Source: Citrobacter braakii (lineage in GTDB: Bacteria > Pseudomonadota > Gammaproteobacteria > Enterobacterales > Enterobacteriaceae). From it: a stretch of DNA of 64,000 nucleotides. Below the pieces are notes generated by a model that made no database searches, was not told where the DNA came from, and worked only from the letters and a program-made list of their open reading frames with translations. The position numbers and the translations under genes are program-made. Location: NCBI RefSeq assembly GCF_002075345.1, contig NZ_NAEW01000001.1, forward strand, positions 372,001 to 436,000, written 5' to 3'. Shown one piece after another: positions 9,423 through 20,648 of the stretch. The first letter of the stretch is position 1; each line of letters starts with the position of its first letter.

Positions 9423-11234
9423 ATGAATCCGAATTTGTTACGCGTAACACAACGTATCGTCGAACGTTCTCGTGACACACGTTCCGCCTACCTCGCCCGT
9501 ATTGAACAAGCGAAATCAACTACCGTTCATCGCTCGCAACTGGCATGCGGTAACCTGGCGCATGGTTTTGCTGCGTGTCAGCCGGACGATAAGGCCTCGC
9601 TGAAAAGCATGCTGCGTAACAATATCGCGATCATTACCTCCTATAACGACATGCTTTCCGCGCATCAGCCGTATGAACACTATCCGGCCATCATTCGTAA
9701 AGCACTGCATGAAGCCAATGCAGTAGGCCAGGTTGCTGGCGGTGTACCTGCAATGTGCGACGGTGTGACCCAGGGACAAGATGGGATGGAGCTTTCTCTG
9801 CTCAGTCGTGAAGTGATTGCGATGTCTGCTGCAGTGGGCCTTTCCCACAACATGTTCGACGGCGCGTTGTTCCTCGGCGTGTGCGACAAAATTGTCCCGG
9901 GCCTGGTAATGGCTGCGCTGTCATTTGGTCATCTGCCGTCAATCTTTATTCCTTCCGGTCCGATGGCGAGCGGTCTGGCGAACAAAGAAAAAGTGCGTAT
10001 CCGTCAGCTGTATGCTGAAGGTAAAGTCGATCGCATGGCGCTTCTTGAATCCGAGGCGGCGTCTTATCACGCTCCGGGTACCTGTACGTTCTACGGCACG
10101 GCGAACACTAACCAGATGGTAGTGGAGTTTATGGGTATGCAACTGCCTGGCTCCTCATTTGTACATCCTGATGCGCCGCTGCGTGAAGCGCTGACCGCGG
10201 CTGCAGCCCGTCAGGTAACACGCCTGACCGGCAATGGCAATGAATGGATGCCGATCGGTAAAATGATCGATGAAAAAGTGGTAGTGAACGGTATTGTGGC
10301 GCTGCTGGCGACCGGGGGCTCTACCAACCATACGATGCACCTGGTGGCTATGGCGCGTGCGGCCGGGATTCTGATTAACTGGGATGATTTCTCCGATCTG
10401 TCCGATATCGTGCCGCTGATGGCGCGTCTGTACCCGAATGGTCCGGCAGATATTAACCACTTCCAGGCGGCGGGTGGCGTGCCGGTGTTAATGCGTGAAC
10501 TGCTTAATGCGGGTCTGCTACATGAAGATGTGAACACCGTTGCCGGATTCGGTTTATCCCGCTACACCATGGAACCGTGGCTTAACGAGGGTGAACTGGA
10601 CTGGCGCGAAGGGGCGGTGAAGTCTCTGGACAGCAACGTGATCGCCACCTTTGACCAACCATTCTCCCACCACGGCGGCACCAAAGTGCTGAGCGGTAAC
10701 CTCGGGCGTGCGGTGATGAAAACGTCGGCGGTACCGGTAGAAAACCAGATTATTGAAGCGCCGGCAGTTGTCTTTGAAAGTCAGCATGATGTCTTACCCG
10801 CGTTCGATGCCGGTCTGCTTGACCGGGATTGCGTGGTGGTTGTGCGCCATCAGGGACCAAAAGCGAACGGAATGCCAGAATTACATAAACTCATGCCGCC
10901 ACTTGGTGTATTATTGGACCGTTGTTTCAAAATTGCGTTAGTTACCGATGGACGACTTTCAGGTGCTTCAGGTAAAGTGCCTTCAGCAATCCATGTAACC
11001 CCGGAAGCCTATGATGGCGGGCTGCTGGCAAAAGTACGCGATGGCGACATCATTCGTGTGAATGGACAGACAGGTGAATTGACGCTGCTGGTGGATGAAG
11101 AGGAACTTGCCTCCCGTCAGCCACACATTCCTGATCTCAGCGCATCGCGCGTGGGTACGGGACGTGAAATGTTCAGCGCGTTGCGTGAAAAGCTGTCCGG
11201 TGCGGAGCAGGGCGCAACCTGTATCACTTTTTAA
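9423..11234 (+). CDS. edd: Edd, 6-phosphogluconate dehydratase
   Basis: Entner-Doudoroff enzyme that dehydrates 6-phosphogluconate to KDPG using an iron-sulfur cluster. The start [20 protein letters not shown] at 9423 with AGGAG upstream gives 603 residues, equal to E. coli. IlvD/Edd signatures: the cysteine motifs [17 protein letters not shown] and [13 protein letters not shown], and the C-terminal [17 protein letters not shown]. The eda start follows 34 bases after the stop, so the two form an operon. Expected control by GntR and HexR. Confidence 0.97.
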   Translation: MNPNLLRVTQRIVERSRDTRSAYLARIEQAKSTTVHRSQLACGNLAHGFAACQPDDKASLKSMLRNNIAIITSYNDMLSAHQPYEHYPAIIRKALHEANAVGQVAGGVPAMCDGVTQGQDGMELSLLSREVIAMSAAVGLSHNMFDGALFLGVCDKIVPGLVMAALSFGHLPSIFIPSGPMASGLANKEKVRIRQLYAEGKVDRMALLESEAASYHAPGTCTFYGTANTNQMVVEFMGMQLPGSSFVHPDAPLREALTAAAARQVTRLTGNGNEWMPIGKMIDEKVVVNGIVALLATGGSTNHTMHLVAMARAAGILINWDDFSDLSDIVPLMARLYPNGPADINHFQAAGGVPVLMRELLNAGLLHEDVNTVAGFGLSRYTMEPWLNEGELDWREGAVKSLDSNVIATFDQPFSHHGGTKVLSGNLGRAVMKTSAVPVENQIIEAPAVVFESQHDVLPAFDAGLLDRDCVVVVRHQGPKANGMPELHKLMPPLGVLLDRCFKIALVTDGRLSGASGKVPSAIHVTPEAYDGGLLAKVRDGDIIRVNGQTGELTLLVDEEELASRQPHIPDLSASRVGTGREMFSALREKLSGAEQGATCITF

Positions 11235-11268
11235 GACTTATTTTGTAATCAGGCGAGAGAAAACTCTG

Positions 11269-11910
11269 ATGAAAAACTGGAAGACAAGTGCAGAAGCAAT
11301 CCTGACCACTGGCCCGGTTGTACCGGTTATCGTGGTTAATAAACTGGAACACGCGGTGCCAATGGCAAAAGCGCTGGTTGCAGGGGGCGTGCGCGTTCTG
11401 GAAGTGACCTTACGTACCGCATGTGCGATGGATGCCATTCGCGCGATCGCAAAAGAAGTTCCCGACGCTATCGTGGGTGCGGGTACCGTACTGAATCCAC
11501 AACAGCTGGCTGAAGTCACTGAAGCGGGTGCGCAGTTTGCTATCAGCCCGGGCCTGACCGAGCCGCTGCTGAAAGCTGCAACTGAAGGCACTATTCCGCT
11601 GATCCCAGGCATTAGCACCGTTTCTGAACTGATGCTGGGTATGGACTACGGTTTGAAAGAGTTCAAATTCTTCCCGGCGGAAGCAAACGGCGGTACTAAA
11701 GCGCTGCAGGCAATTGCGGGTCCGTTCTCTCAGGTCCGTTTCTGCCCAACCGGCGGTATCTCTCCAGCGAACTACCGTGATTACCTGGCACTGAAAAGTG
11801 TGCTGTGCATCGGTGGTTCCTGGCTGGTTCCGGCAGATGCCCTGGAAGCTGGTGATTACGCACGCATTACCAAGCTGGCTCGTGAAGCAGTAGAAGGCGC
11901 GAAGCTGTAA
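11269..11910 (+). CDS. eda: Eda, KDPG / KHG aldolase
   Basis: Schiff-base aldolase that splits 2-keto-3-deoxy-6-phosphogluconate into pyruvate and glyceraldehyde-3-phosphate. The start [20 protein letters not shown] at 11269 gives 213 residues, the family length. Visible: the early catalytic Glu segment VLEVTLRT, the phosphate-binding TGGI ([11 protein letters not shown]), and the Schiff-base lysine in [12 protein letters not shown]. Second gene of the edd-eda operon; also used in hexuronate breakdown. Confidence 0.97.
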   Translation: MKNWKTSAEAILTTGPVVPVIVVNKLEHAVPMAKALVAGGVRVLEVTLRTACAMDAIRAIAKEVPDAIVGAGTVLNPQQLAEVTEAGAQFAISPGLTEPLLKAATEGTIPLIPGISTVSELMLGMDYGLKEFKFFPAEANGGTKALQAIAGPFSQVRFCPTGGISPANYRDYLALKSVLCIGGSWLVPADALEAGDYARITKLAREAVEGAKL

Positions 11911-11921
11911 TAACGCAAAAT

Positions 11922-11978
11922 GCCCGGTAATCATTACCGGGCCTGCGAGTCTGAAACGGGCCATCTGGCCCGTTTTTT
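11922..11978 (+). terminator. Tandem hairpins ending eda
   Basis: A first hairpin (cccggtaa / ttaccggg, 11923-11941) is followed by a second (acgggcca / tggcccgt, 11956-11973) with a T run. The second hairpin touches the end of the convergent purT. Confidence 0.8.
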
Positions 11979-13155
11979 ATCCTGCGACTTTCACCTGTGC
12001 CGCCGCGTCTTTCGCGCGTGTTACTGCGTCTTCAATACTCTGCGCTGTGGCCAGCACAACGCCCATACGACGGCTCCCGTCGATGTCTGGCTTGCCGAAG
12101 AATCTGACTTGCATACCTGTGCCCACAGCGGCCTGTACGTTATCAAACGTGACATTCTGGCTGGTAAGCTGCGGCAGAATAACGGCGGAAGCAGAAGGCC
12201 CATATTGACGGATTGCGCCAACCGGCAGACCGAGAAATGCGCGAACATGCAGGGCAAACTCAGACAGATCCTGCGAAATCAAGGTCACCATACCCGTGTC
12301 GTGAGGGCGAGGGGAAACTTCGCTGAAAATCACCTCATCACCGCAGACAAATAGCTCTACCCCAAACAGACCGTGGCCGCCCAGCGCCAGCACCACCTTA
12401 CGGGCAATCTCCTGCGCTCGAGTCAGCGCCAGGTCACTCATCTGCTGCGGCTGCCAGGATTCGCGATAATCGCCATCTTCCTGACGATGTCCTACCGGTG
12501 CGCAGAAATGCACGCCATCAACGGCGCTGACGGTAAGCAGGGTGATTTCAAAATCAAAATTCACTACGCCTTCGACGATAACGCGTCCGGCACCTGCTCG
12601 GCCGCCTTGTTGAGCATAATTCCAGGCTTCAGTGAGTCGATCGGCGGAACGAATAAAGCTCTGTCCCTTACCGGAGGAACTCATTACCGGCTTCACGATG
12701 CAGGGATAGCCGATTTCGGCGACGGCCTCGCGAAAGCGGGCTTCGCTGTCAGCAAAGCGGTAAGAAGAGGTCGGTAGAGATAATTCTTCGGCGGCGAGAC
12801 GACGGATTCCTTCGCGGTTCATGGTCAACTGCGTCGCCCGGGCGCACGGCACGATGTTTTGACCGTCCTGTTCCAGTTTTACCAGCATATCCGTGGCAAT
12901 CGCCTCTATTTCCGGCACGATATAATGTGGTTTTTCACGCTCGACGAGCTGGCGTAAAGCATCGCCATCCAGCATGTTGATTACGTATGAGCGATGGGCA
13001 ACGTGCATGGCTGGCGCGTCGGGGTAACGATCCACGGCAATGACTTCCACACCCAGGCGTTGGCATTCAATCGCCACCTCTTTACCCAGTTCACCTGAAC
13101 CTAATAACATCACTCGCGTTGCTGCGGGACGCAGCGCTGTGCCTAATAACGTCAT
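11977..13155 (-). CDS. purT: PurT, formate-dependent GAR transformylase
   Basis: ATP-grasp enzyme that formylates glycinamide ribonucleotide with formate and ATP, the folate-independent route at step three of purine synthesis. 392 residues, the usual length. N-terminal preATP-grasp fold with [14 protein letters not shown] (about residues 15-28), ATP-grasp loop [12 protein letters not shown], metal/active-site region [25 protein letters not shown]. An exact PurR operator lies 36 bases upstream. Convergent with eda. Confidence 0.97.
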   Translation of the reverse strand: MTLLGTALRPAATRVMLLGSGELGKEVAIECQRLGVEVIAVDRYPDAPAMHVAHRSYVINMLDGDALRQLVEREKPHYIVPEIEAIATDMLVKLEQDGQNIVPCARATQLTMNREGIRRLAAEELSLPTSSYRFADSEARFREAVAEIGYPCIVKPVMSSSGKGQSFIRSADRLTEAWNYAQQGGRAGAGRVIVEGVVNFDFEITLLTVSAVDGVHFCAPVGHRQEDGDYRESWQPQQMSDLALTRAQEIARKVVLALGGHGLFGVELFVCGDEVIFSEVSPRPHDTGMVTLISQDLSEFALHVRAFLGLPVGAIRQYGPSASAVILPQLTSQNVTFDNVQAAVGTGMQVRFFGKPDIDGSRRMGVVLATAQSIEDAVTRAKDAAAQVKVAG

Positions 13156-13190
13156 AAATTAATCCCCTGTTTTATCTGGGCGCAGTATAT

Positions 13191-13206
13191 ACGAAAACGT
13201 TTGCGT
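13191..13206. promoter_or_regulatory. PurR operator for purT
   Basis: Read on the minus strand the site is ACGCAAACGTTTTCGT, identical to the PurR consensus. It lies just upstream of the purT start, as in E. coli where PurR with hypoxanthine or guanine represses purT. Confidence 0.9.
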
Positions 13207-13250
13207 CTGTCTTTATTACCAGGTTGATTTCAAGGCGCAAAAAGAATATA

Positions 13251-13266
13251 CTGTACATAAATACAG
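13251..13266. promoter_or_regulatory. LexA (SOS) box before yebG
   Basis: CTGT-ACATAAAT-ACAG fits the LexA consensus CTGT-N8-ACAG with an A/T-rich centre, 21 bases before the yebG start codon. Confidence 0.9.
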
Positions 13267-13287
13267 GTAATTTAAGAGGCTGCAAAA

Positions 13288-13578
13288 ATGGCGGTTGAAG
13301 TTAAATACGTAGTCATTCGGGAAGGTGAGGAAAAAATGTCGTTTACCAGCAAAAAGGAAGCCGATGCGTATGACAAAATGCTTGATACAGCAGATTTGCT
13401 CGACACATGGCTGGAGCAATCGCCGGTAGCGCTGGAAGACGAGCAGCGCGAAGCGCTTTCCCTGTGGCTGGCTGAGCAGAAAGATGTGCTGAGCGCCATT
13501 CTGAAAAACGGCAAGCTGCCCTCTCCGCAGGCGGTCGAAAACGATGCGCACGCTGAGGATGATACTCAGGCTGCCTGA
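13288..13578 (+). CDS. yebG: YebG, DNA damage-inducible protein
   Basis: Small conserved SOS-regulated protein, 96 residues, starting MAVEVKYVVIREGEEKMSF. The body is rich in acidic and basic residues with a helical middle and a disordered acidic end (ENDAHAEDDTQAA). Biochemical role unknown; E. coli yebG is induced by LexA cleavage, and the LexA box in front of this copy supports the same control. Confidence 0.94.
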   Translation: MAVEVKYVVIREGEEKMSFTSKKEADAYDKMLDTADLLDTWLEQSPVALEDEQREALSLWLAEQKDVLSAILKNGKLPSPQAVENDAHAEDDTQAA

Positions 13579-13699
13579 AACGACTTGCGCTCCTGACGTT
13601 TTGTACCATGCTTTTCCCTGAATCATTGTGCAATCCCTGACGTCTTTTCACGTTGCAACAGGCAACCTGAAGGACGAAGGGGAGATTAAGGAGAAAAGA

Positions 13700-14053
13700 A
13701 TGTATAAAAAAAGAGCGTTGTTGAGCCTGCTGTTGTTATCTGCCAGCGTATCTGTATTTGCGGCAAATATGGAAAGCAAGAAAGTTCAGTTCCCCAAGTG
13801 CGAAGGACTGAATGCTGACGGTATCGCGGCGAGCGTGAAACGTGATTATCAGCAAAATCGCATCGCGCGCTGGGCTGACGATCAGAAACGCGTCGGGCAA
13901 GCCGATCCTGTCGCCTGGGTCAACACGCCCGATATTACGGGTAAAGATGGGAAATGGTCAGTTCCCCTCACGGTTCGCGGTAAAAGCGCGGATATTCACT
14001 ACCAGGTAAAAGTCGACTGCAAAGCCGGAACGGCGGAGTATCAGTCGCAGTAA
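13700..14053 (+). CDS. yebF: YebF, exported protein
   Basis: Small protein with a Sec signal peptide ([21 protein letters not shown], about 21 residues), 117 residues in all. E. coli YebF is known to pass the outer membrane into the medium through porins. The mature part has two cysteines (FPKCEGL and KVDCKAG) that can form a disulfide. The start is fixed by an AAGGAG ribosome site at 13688-13693. Colicin M immunity proteins share this fold. Confidence 0.92.
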   Translation: MYKKRALLSLLLLSASVSVFAANMESKKVQFPKCEGLNADGIAASVKRDYQQNRIARWADDQKRVGQADPVAWVNTPDITGKDGKWSVPLTVRGKSADIHYQVKVDCKAGTAEYQSQ

Positions 14054-14154
14054 CGAAGGTAGAATGTATTTGCACTTCTTTTGATGACCTGAACACTTCC
14101 TGACATCCCCTCGGGTACGCTTTGATGATTATTCGTCTGTACTTGAGGGGCAAC

Positions 14155-14814
14155 ATGGCTAACTGGCTGAATCAACTTCAATCTCTTCTTGGGCAAAAAG
14201 GATCTTCCGCGTCATCTTCTGGTGAGCAAGGGCTGAGTAAACTTCTGGTTCCCGGCGCGTTAGGCGGTCTGGCAGGATTACTGGTTGCCAACAAATCTTC
14301 ACGTAAATTACTGAGTAAATACGGCACCAGCGCGCTTCTGGTGGGCGGCGGTGCGGTTGCCGGTACCGTGTTATGGAACAAATACAAGGATAAGGTTCGC
14401 GCGGCGCATCAGGGTGAGCCGCAGTTCGGTGCACAAAGCTCGCCGCTGGATGAGCGAACCGAACGACTGATCCTGGCGCTGGTTTTTGCGGCGAAAAGCG
14501 ATGGTCATATTGATGCCAAAGAACGTACCGCCATTGAGCAGCAGCTCCGTGAAGCAGGCGTGGAAGAGCAGGGCCGTGTTCTGATCGAACGCGCCATTGA
14601 ACAACCGTTAGATCCTCAGCGCCTGGCACAAGGGATCCGCAACGAAGAAGAGGCGCTGGAAATTTACTTCCTGAGCTGTGCGGCGATTGATATCGACCAC
14701 TTTATGGAGCGTAGCTATCTGAACGCGCTGGGCGATGCGTTGAAGATCCCGCAGGATGTTCGTGAAGGCATTGAACAGGATCTCAAAGAACAAAAACAGG
14801 CTTTACCGGGTTAA
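14155..14814 (+). CDS. yebE: YebE, TerB-like inner membrane protein
   Basis: DUF533 family protein of 219 residues ([16 protein letters not shown]), the E. coli length. A low-complexity Ser-rich start, a hydrophobic Gly/Ala-rich segment (about residues 35-75: [14 protein letters not shown] and [15 protein letters not shown]), then a TerB-like helical domain with [17 protein letters not shown]. Function unknown; E. coli yebE belongs to the Cpx envelope-stress regulon, but I did not find a convincing CpxR box here. Confidence 0.92.
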   Translation: MANWLNQLQSLLGQKGSSASSSGEQGLSKLLVPGALGGLAGLLVANKSSRKLLSKYGTSALLVGGGAVAGTVLWNKYKDKVRAAHQGEPQFGAQSSPLDERTERLILALVFAAKSDGHIDAKERTAIEQQLREAGVEEQGRVLIERAIEQPLDPQRLAQGIRNEEEALEIYFLSCAAIDIDHFMERSYLNALGDALKIPQDVREGIEQDLKEQKQALPG

Positions 14815-14900
14815 TTACTTACCGTTAAGGCGCATGTTTCGCTTGCATCATTGCTGTCTTTTGCCACCCTTATAGGATGTTTAAGCAAAAGAACAATGAC

Positions 14901-16976
14901 ATGCTACCAAAAGCTTCTCGTATCCCCCACGCCATGACGAATCATGGCGATACCCGCGTTGATAATTTTTACTGGCTGCGAGATGACACCCGCTCGCAGC
15001 CAGAAGTGCTGGATTATCTGCAACAAGAAAATGCGTATGGCCGCCAGATTATGGCCTCGCAGCAGGCATTGCAGGATCGCGTCCTGAAAGAGATTATCGA
15101 CCGTATCCCGCCTCAGGATGCTTCCGCCCCCTATGTGAAGAATGGTTATCGCTACCGGCATATTTATGAACCGGGGTGCGAATATGCCATTTATCAGCGT
15201 CAGTCTGCCTTCAGTGAAGAGTGGGATGAATGGGACACCTTGCTGGATGGTAACCAGCGCGCGGCCCACAGTGAGTTTTATACGCTGGGGGGACTGGCGA
15301 TATCTCCGGATAACACCATCATGGCGTTGGCCGAAGATTATCTCTCTCGTCGGCAATATGGCGTGCGTTTTCGCAATCTGCAAAGCGGTAACTGGTATCC
15401 GGAAGTGCTGGAAAACGTTGAAGCGGATCTGGTCTGGGCGAATGACTCGCAAACATTCTATTATGTGCGCAAACACGCAACGACGCTGCTCCCGTATCAA
15501 GTGTGGCGGCATACCGTCGGCTCGCCGTCATCACTGGATGAGCTGGTGTATGAAGAAGCCGATGACATGTTTTATGTCAGTCTACATAAAACGACCTCGT
15601 TACATTATGTGGTTATTCATATCGCCAGCGCGACCACCAGTGAGGTTTTGCTACTTGACGCAGAACTGGCGGATGCCGAGCCGTTAGTCTTTTTAGCGCG
15701 ACGCAAAGATCACGAGTACAGCCTCGATCACTATCAGCATACGTTTTATCTGCGTTCCAATCGTCAGGGTAAAAATTTCGGCCTGTACCGTACCCGTGTG
15801 CGTGATGAACAAGCCTGGGAGACGCTGATCCCGCCGCGCGACAGCGTCATGTTGGAGGGCTTTACGCTGTTCACAGACTGGCTGGTGGTGGAAGAGCGTC
15901 AGCGGGGCTTAACCAGCCTGCGACAGATTAATCGTAAAACGCGCGAAGTGGTCGGTATCGCTTTTGATGATCCGGCGTATGTGACATGGCTTGCCTATAA
16001 TCCAGAACCTGAGACATCGCGTCTGCGTTATGGCTATTCCTCCATGACCACACCGGACACGCTGTTTGAACTGGATATGGACACCGGAGAGCGTCGCGTA
16101 CTCAAACAGACGGAGGTCCCAGGGTTTGATGCGGCGAACTACCGTAGCGAACACGTCTGGATCACCGCGCGTGATGGCACCGAGGTTCCGGTTTCGCTGG
16201 TTTACCATCAAAAGTATTTCCTGAAAGGGAAAAATCCGTTACTGGTCTACGGCTATGGCTCGTATGGCGCCAGCATGGACGCCGATTTCAGCAGCAGCCG
16301 CTTGAGCTTACTGGATCGCGGCTTTGTTTATGCCATTGCTCATGTGCGTGGCGGCGGCGAGTTAGGACAGCAGTGGTACGAAGACGGTAAGTTTCTGCTC
16401 AAGAAAAATACCTTCAATGACTACCTCGACGTCTGCGACGCGCTGCTAAAAATGGGTTATGGCGCGCCTTCGCTGTGTTATGGCATGGGGGGGAGCGCCG
16501 GAGGAATGTTAATGGGTGTTGCCATTAATGAGCGCCCAGAACTCTTCCATGGCGTCATTGCGCAGGTGCCTTTTGTCGATGTGGTGACCACGATGCTGGA
16601 TGAGTCCATTCCCCTGACGACCGGTGAGTTTGAAGAGTGGGGGAATCCGCAGGATGCAGAGTATTACACCTACATGAAAAGCTACAGCCCGTATGACAAT
16701 GTTACAGCGCAGGATTATCCTCATCTGCTGGTTACGACGGGATTACACGACTCCCAGGTGCAATACTGGGAACCGGCAAAATGGGTGGCAAAACTGCGCG
16801 AGCTGAAAACGGACGATCGTCTGCTGTTACTCTGCACGGATATGGATTCCGGGCATGGCGGAAAATCCGGGCGTTTTAAATCATACGAAGGCGTGGCCAT
16901 GGAATACGCGTTTTTGATCGGACTGGCGCAGGGGACACTGCCTGGGCAGGCATCTGCTCAGGCGTTATCCAGATAG
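14901..16976 (+). CDS. ptrB: PtrB, oligopeptidase B
   Basis: Cytosolic serine peptidase of the prolyl oligopeptidase family that cuts short peptides after Arg or Lys. Starting at [17 protein letters not shown] (14901) gives 691 residues versus 686 in E. coli. An upstream in-frame ATG at 14877 would add eight residues; neither start has a strong ribosome site. N-terminal beta-propeller, then the alpha/beta-hydrolase domain with the nucleophile motif GGSAGG, the Asp in GLHDSQV and the His in DSGHGGKSG. Its 3' end overlaps the convergent exoX by 19 bases. Confidence 0.94.
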   Translation: MLPKASRIPHAMTNHGDTRVDNFYWLRDDTRSQPEVLDYLQQENAYGRQIMASQQALQDRVLKEIIDRIPPQDASAPYVKNGYRYRHIYEPGCEYAIYQRQSAFSEEWDEWDTLLDGNQRAAHSEFYTLGGLAISPDNTIMALAEDYLSRRQYGVRFRNLQSGNWYPEVLENVEADLVWANDSQTFYYVRKHATTLLPYQVWRHTVGSPSSLDELVYEEADDMFYVSLHKTTSLHYVVIHIASATTSEVLLLDAELADAEPLVFLARRKDHEYSLDHYQHTFYLRSNRQGKNFGLYRTRVRDEQAWETLIPPRDSVMLEGFTLFTDWLVVEERQRGLTSLRQINRKTREVVGIAFDDPAYVTWLAYNPEPETSRLRYGYSSMTTPDTLFELDMDTGERRVLKQTEVPGFDAANYRSEHVWITARDGTEVPVSLVYHQKYFLKGKNPLLVYGYGSYGASMDADFSSSRLSLLDRGFVYAIAHVRGGGELGQQWYEDGKFLLKKNTFNDYLDVCDALLKMGYGAPSLCYGMGGSAGGMLMGVAINERPELFHGVIAQVPFVDVVTTMLDESIPLTTGEFEEWGNPQDAEYYTYMKSYSPYDNVTAQDYPHLLVTTGLHDSQVQYWEPAKWVAKLRELKTDDRLLLLCTDMDSGHGGKSGRFKSYEGVAMEYAFLIGLAQGTLPGQASAQALSR

Positions 16977-17620
16977 TGCTTTAGCGTTAAGCGCAGCTCC
17001 GGGCTCATACTGTCGAGGTTATTAAATAACCAGCGCAGATAGCCCGGATCGCGTTCAGCCACTTCTGATACAGGTTTTCCGCGGTACTTGCCGAAAGTGA
17101 AAGTAGTAAGTAACGCAGGACGGCCGGTAATATCGACCATCTGTTCTGCTGACCAGCCTGACGTTTGTATGATGTCGATCAGCAGTGCCGCGGTGATGTA
17201 GCAGTCGTACAGGGCACGGTGATGATGCAGGCCAGCTGGCGTCTGCACGCTCAGCTTGCGCGATTTATACAGCGCCATGTTGCTGTATTTGATTCCTGGC
17301 CACAAACGACGGGAGAGTTTCATGGTGCAAATCCACTCCCCGGGCATGTCGGGTAATACGCGGCGATCAAAACTTGCATTGTGCGCCACGTACCATTCGC
17401 TGCCGTAATATTGTGGGATGACATCTTCAATCCACGGCTTATCGGCCACCATCGCTTCCGTAATGCGATGAATTGCCATCGCCTGAGGGCTGATGGGGCG
17501 GTCAGGACGCACCAGGTGGCTCATGGGGTTGACTATTTTTCCGTCAACCACATCGACAGAAGCAATCTCAACAATGCCTCCCTGCAGACCACAGGTTTCT
17601 GTATCTATTATGCGCAACAT
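16958..17620 (-). CDS. exoX: ExoX, exodeoxyribonuclease X
   Basis: DnaQ-type (DEDDh) 3'-5' DNA exonuclease acting in mismatch repair and recombination. The start [15 protein letters not shown] at 17620 gives 220 residues, matching E. coli. Catalytic Exo I motif is IDTETCG, Exo [11 protein letters not shown], Exo [16 protein letters not shown]. Followed upstream on the same strand by yobB after 23 bases, suggesting a yobB-exoX transcript. Confidence 0.95.
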   Translation of the reverse strand: MLRIIDTETCGLQGGIVEIASVDVVDGKIVNPMSHLVRPDRPISPQAMAIHRITEAMVADKPWIEDVIPQYYGSEWYVAHNASFDRRVLPDMPGEWICTMKLSRRLWPGIKYSNMALYKSRKLSVQTPAGLHHHRALYDCYITAALLIDIIQTSGWSAEQMVDITGRPALLTTFTFGKYRGKPVSEVAERDPGYLRWLFNNLDSMSPELRLTLKHYLDNA

Positions 17621-17643
17621 GCCATGCTCCTGACCCAAAACGA

Positions 17644-18300
17644 TTAGCGTAAAGGAATGATATCACCTTGCCAACCCCGTGGCGTGCGTTGACCGGTTAA
17701 GAGTAAGGAACCGCTGTCTGCGCGAACAATCAATCGACCTTGCTCATCCCATAACGCGCTGCTGCCACGCGCATTGGCCATTAATACCGCGATGGCAAAT
17801 TTATGCGAGAAACTCTGTAGACGAGATGTGGAGGAGAGCAATTCGGGCTCACTGACAGACTGACTGCTGGTGAATAGCGAGTACGCCGGGTCGATATCGA
17901 TACCTTCCGGCTGGCTATCCACAACGCTGATGGCATTTTGCTGTCTGGCGATACAGGCCCCGTGGCTCTGGTGAAACGTTAAGGGGGAGGTCATCCAGGG
18001 AGAGAAAAGCGCGATACCTTTTACGAACCGATTGTTATGTTCTACCGATAGCCCCGCAATAATCGTCATGCGATAAGTCACGGCAGCATGCGCGAGAGGT
18101 TCTAACAACGCTTCATCGGGTGGGGCAGGGAGCGCGTCATTCTCATCAACACAACCCAACAGGGAAAGGGAGGGGAAAACCAGCAATTCACATTGGCATT
18201 GAGCGGCTGCCTGAATGAATTGCAGGTGATGCGCGACATGTTCGGTAACTGAGGTCTGAAGAGGTTCGTACTGTGCTGCTGCGATTTTCCAGTGTGACAT
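17644..18300 (-). CDS. yobB: YobB, carbon-nitrogen hydrolase-like protein
   Basis: 218-residue protein of the nitrilase superfamily, matching E. coli YobB in length. The N-terminus MSHWKIAAAQYEPLQTSV and ELLVFPSLSLLG correspond to the first nitrilase strand and catalytic Glu region, but the Glu position (normally FPE) reads FPS and I see no clear catalytic Cys motif, so it may be catalytically inactive. Located upstream of exoX on the same strand. Role unknown. Confidence 0.88.
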   Translation of the reverse strand: MSHWKIAAAQYEPLQTSVTEHVAHHLQFIQAAAQCQCELLVFPSLSLLGCVDENDALPAPPDEALLEPLAHAAVTYRMTIIAGLSVEHNNRFVKGIALFSPWMTSPLTFHQSHGACIARQQNAISVVDSQPEGIDIDPAYSLFTSSQSVSEPELLSSTSRLQSFSHKFAIAVLMANARGSSALWDEQGRLIVRADSGSLLLTGQRTPRGWQGDIIPLR

Positions 18301-18406
18301 AATGATTTCCTTTTCATAGTGTCTACAACCATCTTTAAAGTATAGATTAAGAATATACTTATACTGTAGCAGGCATCATGTAAGGAATCGTAACGTAATA
18401 TAAGTT

Positions 18407-18637
18407 TTATTTAACTTTAGGCTCGTAGGGTAAACGTGAAAGGGAAACGGATGCCAGACGGTGCGCGATCAGTCTTTCCCGAAACCAGTCGCGTAAATGT
18501 TCGGGCTGTTCACGCTCAACGACTTCGGCAACAACCGGCATGTTGTATCGCTCCTTAAATGCGACACCCGCCGCGGCCAGGTCAACATTGACCTTATCCA
18601 TTTCAGCTTGCTCAAGTTTGGCCAGATTGATGTTCAT
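18407..18637 (-). CDS. holE: HolE, DNA polymerase III theta subunit
   Basis: 76-residue theta subunit that binds the epsilon proofreading subunit (DnaQ) in the Pol III core. Sequence [20 protein letters not shown] through RLPYEPKVK matches E. coli theta along its length. A ribosome site (GGAGAAG on the minus strand) lies directly upstream. It stands alone between yobB and the divergent yobA. Confidence 0.95.
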   Translation of the reverse strand: MNINLAKLEQAEMDKVNVDLAAAGVAFKERYNMPVVAEVVEREQPEHLRDWFRERLIAHRLASVSLSRLPYEPKVK

Positions 18638-18780
18638 GGGCTTCTCCTTTTCTCTGTCTTTCGGCGCGCAAAGTTACTAAGAGTGTGCATTAATGGCAAG
18701 ACCGAAATGATGATTCTCGACTCGATCATTGTAGAAGGTTATTCTCTATAGATTAGACATAACAAAAAGGAATAGTTGAA

Positions 18781-19155
18781 ATGGCTTCATCTGCATCTAA
18801 GCTTCGCAACGCTCTCATCGTACTCGCCAGCCTTCTGGCAACTCCCGCCGCCCTGGCTCATGCTCACCTGACAAAACAAAGCCCGGCGGCTAATGCCGAT
18901 GTTGCGGTATCTCCTCAGGCGTTGACGCTAAATTTCTCAGAAGGTGTTGAGCCGGGATTCAGCGGCGCAACGCTAACAGGCCCAAACAAAGAACAGATCA
19001 AAACGGGCAAGGCATCACGCAGTGAACAGGACAAAACACAACTGATTATTCCACTTGCTCAAACGCTTAAGGCCGGAAAATATACTGTCGACTGGCACGT
19101 CGTCTCCGTGGATGGCCATAAGACAAAGGGGCAATATACCTTTAGCGTGAAATAA
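18781..19155 (+). CDS. yobA: YobA, CopC-family periplasmic copper-binding protein
   Basis: 124 residues. A Sec signal peptide (about residues 1-26, ending ALAHA) is followed by the CopC fold. The mature N-terminal His (AHAHLTKQSP) and the C-terminal SVDGHKTKGQYTF provide the Cu(II) ligands known for CopC. First of three genes yobA-yebZ-yebY with only three bases between yobA and yebZ, so it probably passes copper to, or works with, the CopD-like membrane protein YebZ. Confidence 0.93.
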   Translation: MASSASKLRNALIVLASLLATPAALAHAHLTKQSPAANADVAVSPQALTLNFSEGVEPGFSGATLTGPNKEQIKTGKASRSEQDKTQLIIPLAQTLKAGKYTVDWHVVSVDGHKTKGQYTFSVK

Positions 19156-19158
19156 CCG

Positions 19159-20031
19159 ATGCTGGAATTTACCTGGGTTGCACTACGGTTTATCCATTTT
19201 ACCACGTTGATGCTGGTGTTTGGCTGTGCGCTCTACGGCGCATGGCTGGCTCCCGTTTCGGTTCGTCGTTTAATGATGCGTCGTTTTTTGCGTCTACAAC
19301 GACATGCCGCAGCGTGGAGCTTTATTAGCGCGACGCTGATGCTGGCGATCCAGGGTGGTTTAATGGGCTCAGGCTGGCGGGATGTTATTTCTAGTGACAT
19401 ATGGGGCGCCGTGTTGCAAACGCAGTTTGGCGGCGTGTGGTTATGGCAGATTATCCTCGCGCTGGTCACGCTGGTGGTGGTAATTATAGTACCGCGCAGC
19501 ATGCCGCGACGGCTGTTAATGCTGACGATTGCGCAGTTTATTTTGCTGGCTGGCGTCGGACACGCGACGCTGCATAGCGGTATCGCAGGGGCAATCCAGC
19601 AGGTTAACCACGCCTTGCATTTGGTATGCGCTGCCGCCTGGTTCGGTGGTTTGCTGCCCGTACTTTACTGTATGCAAATGGCGCAAGGCCGCTGGCGGGA
19701 ACAGGCCATCAATACTATGATGCGTTTCTCCCGCTACGGGCATCTTTTCGTTATCGGAGTTTTACTTACCGGTATCATGAATGCGCTGTTTATTGTTGGT
19801 TTTTCTGTTCCCTGGCACATGGCTTACGGGCAACTGCTTTTGTTAAAAGGTGCTCTGGTGATGCTAATGGTGGCGATTGCGCTGGTGAATCGGTATGTTC
19901 TGGTACCACGCATGCGGCAGGATAACCGCAGTATGACACTCTATTTTGTTTGGATGACTAAGCTGGAATGGGGAATTGGGGCCGTTGTGCTGGCGATTGT
20001 CAGCCTGTTTGCAACCCTCGAACCTTTCTGA
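19159..20031 (+). CDS. yebZ: YebZ, CopD-family inner membrane protein
   Basis: 290-residue polytopic membrane protein of the CopD family, with about eight hydrophobic helices and conserved intramembrane histidines ([10 protein letters not shown] at the N-terminus, [15 protein letters not shown] mid-protein, the typical CopD signature). Proposed to move copper across the inner membrane together with YobA. Stop to yebY start is 20 bases, so co-transcription is likely. Confidence 0.92.
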   Translation: MLEFTWVALRFIHFTTLMLVFGCALYGAWLAPVSVRRLMMRRFLRLQRHAAAWSFISATLMLAIQGGLMGSGWRDVISSDIWGAVLQTQFGGVWLWQIILALVTLVVVIIVPRSMPRRLLMLTIAQFILLAGVGHATLHSGIAGAIQQVNHALHLVCAAAWFGGLLPVLYCMQMAQGRWREQAINTMMRFSRYGHLFVIGVLLTGIMNALFIVGFSVPWHMAYGQLLLLKGALVMLMVAIALVNRYVLVPRMRQDNRSMTLYFVWMTKLEWGIGAVVLAIVSLFATLEPF

Positions 20032-20051
20032 TTGATGGATTGGCGAAACGC

Positions 20052-20390
20052 ATGAAAAAAATCATTATCTCGTTATTACTACTGGCAAGTTCAGGGGCCG
20101 CGCTGGCTGCGCCACAGGTCATCACCGTCAGCCGTTTTGAGGTTGGCAAAGATAAGTGGGCCTTTAATCGGGAAGAGGTGATGCTGACCTGCCGTCCGGG
20201 TAACGCGCTGTATGTCATCAATCCCAGTACGCTGGTGCAATACCCATTGAATGATGTTGCCAGACAGCAGGTAGAGAGCGGGAAAACTACGGCGAAGCCA
20301 ATCGAGATTATCCAGATTGACGACCCGGCGAAACCGGGCGAAAAAATGAGCCTCGCACCGTTTGTGGTGCGTGCAGAAAAGCTCTGCTAA
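20052..20390 (+). CDS. yebY: YebY, periplasmic protein of the yobA-yebZ operon
   Basis: 112 residues starting [21 protein letters not shown], with signal peptide cleavage after about residue 19. DUF2511 family. Two cysteines (LTCRPGN and EKLC at the C-terminus) may be disulfide-linked. Role unknown, but the constant link with CopC/CopD homologues suggests copper handling. Confidence 0.9.
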   Translation: MKKIIISLLLLASSGAALAAPQVITVSRFEVGKDKWAFNREEVMLTCRPGNALYVINPSTLVQYPLNDVARQQVESGKTTAKPIEIIQIDDPAKPGEKMSLAPFVVRAEKLC

Positions 20391-20422
20391 TTGTCAGATG
20401 TAGCGTTCTGATTTCCAATAAA

Positions 20423-20459
20423 AAACCGCAAGGCTCTCTCAGGAGAACTTGCGGTTTTT
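20423..20459. terminator. Bidirectional hairpin between yebY and sdsR
   Basis: Stem aaaccgcaag / cttgcggttt with an A run on the left and T run on the right. On the plus strand it can end yobA-yebZ-yebY; on the minus strand it is the expected terminator of the sdsR antisense RNA SraC. Confidence 0.85.
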
Positions 20460-20532
20460 ACGTTTGGATGTGTGACAATCGTCCTTTTTTCAGGCCACTT
20501 TAGTCGCGGACTGGAAAACCTGGCGCTGTCAT

Positions 20533-20539
20533 CTATTCT
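20533..20539 (+). promoter_or_regulatory. Sigma-S type -10 element of sdsR
   Basis: CTATTCT followed by TAA lies six bases before the expected SdsR 5' end and resembles the sigma-S -10 CTATACT. SdsR is known to depend strictly on sigma-S. Confidence 0.7.
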
Positions 20540-20545
20540 TAAATG

Positions 20546-20648
20546 GCAGGGTAACTTAGCCTGCATTAATGCCAACTTTTAGCGCACGGCTCTCTCCCAA
20601 GAGCCATTTCCCTGGACCGAATACAGGAATCGTATTCGGTCTCTTTTT
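20546..20648 (+). ncRNA. sdsR: SdsR (RyeB) small regulatory RNA
   Basis: Stationary-phase, Hfq-dependent sRNA of about 100 nt that represses porins (OmpD in Salmonella) and mutS. Sequence blocks identical to the known RNA as I recall it: TTAGCCTGCATTAATGCC, the seed area AACTTTTAGCGCACGG, CTCTCCCAAGAGCC, and the terminator ggaccgaatac / gtattcggtc followed by five T. Located after yebY, as in E. coli, but separated from pphA here by an inserted gene. Confidence 0.92.
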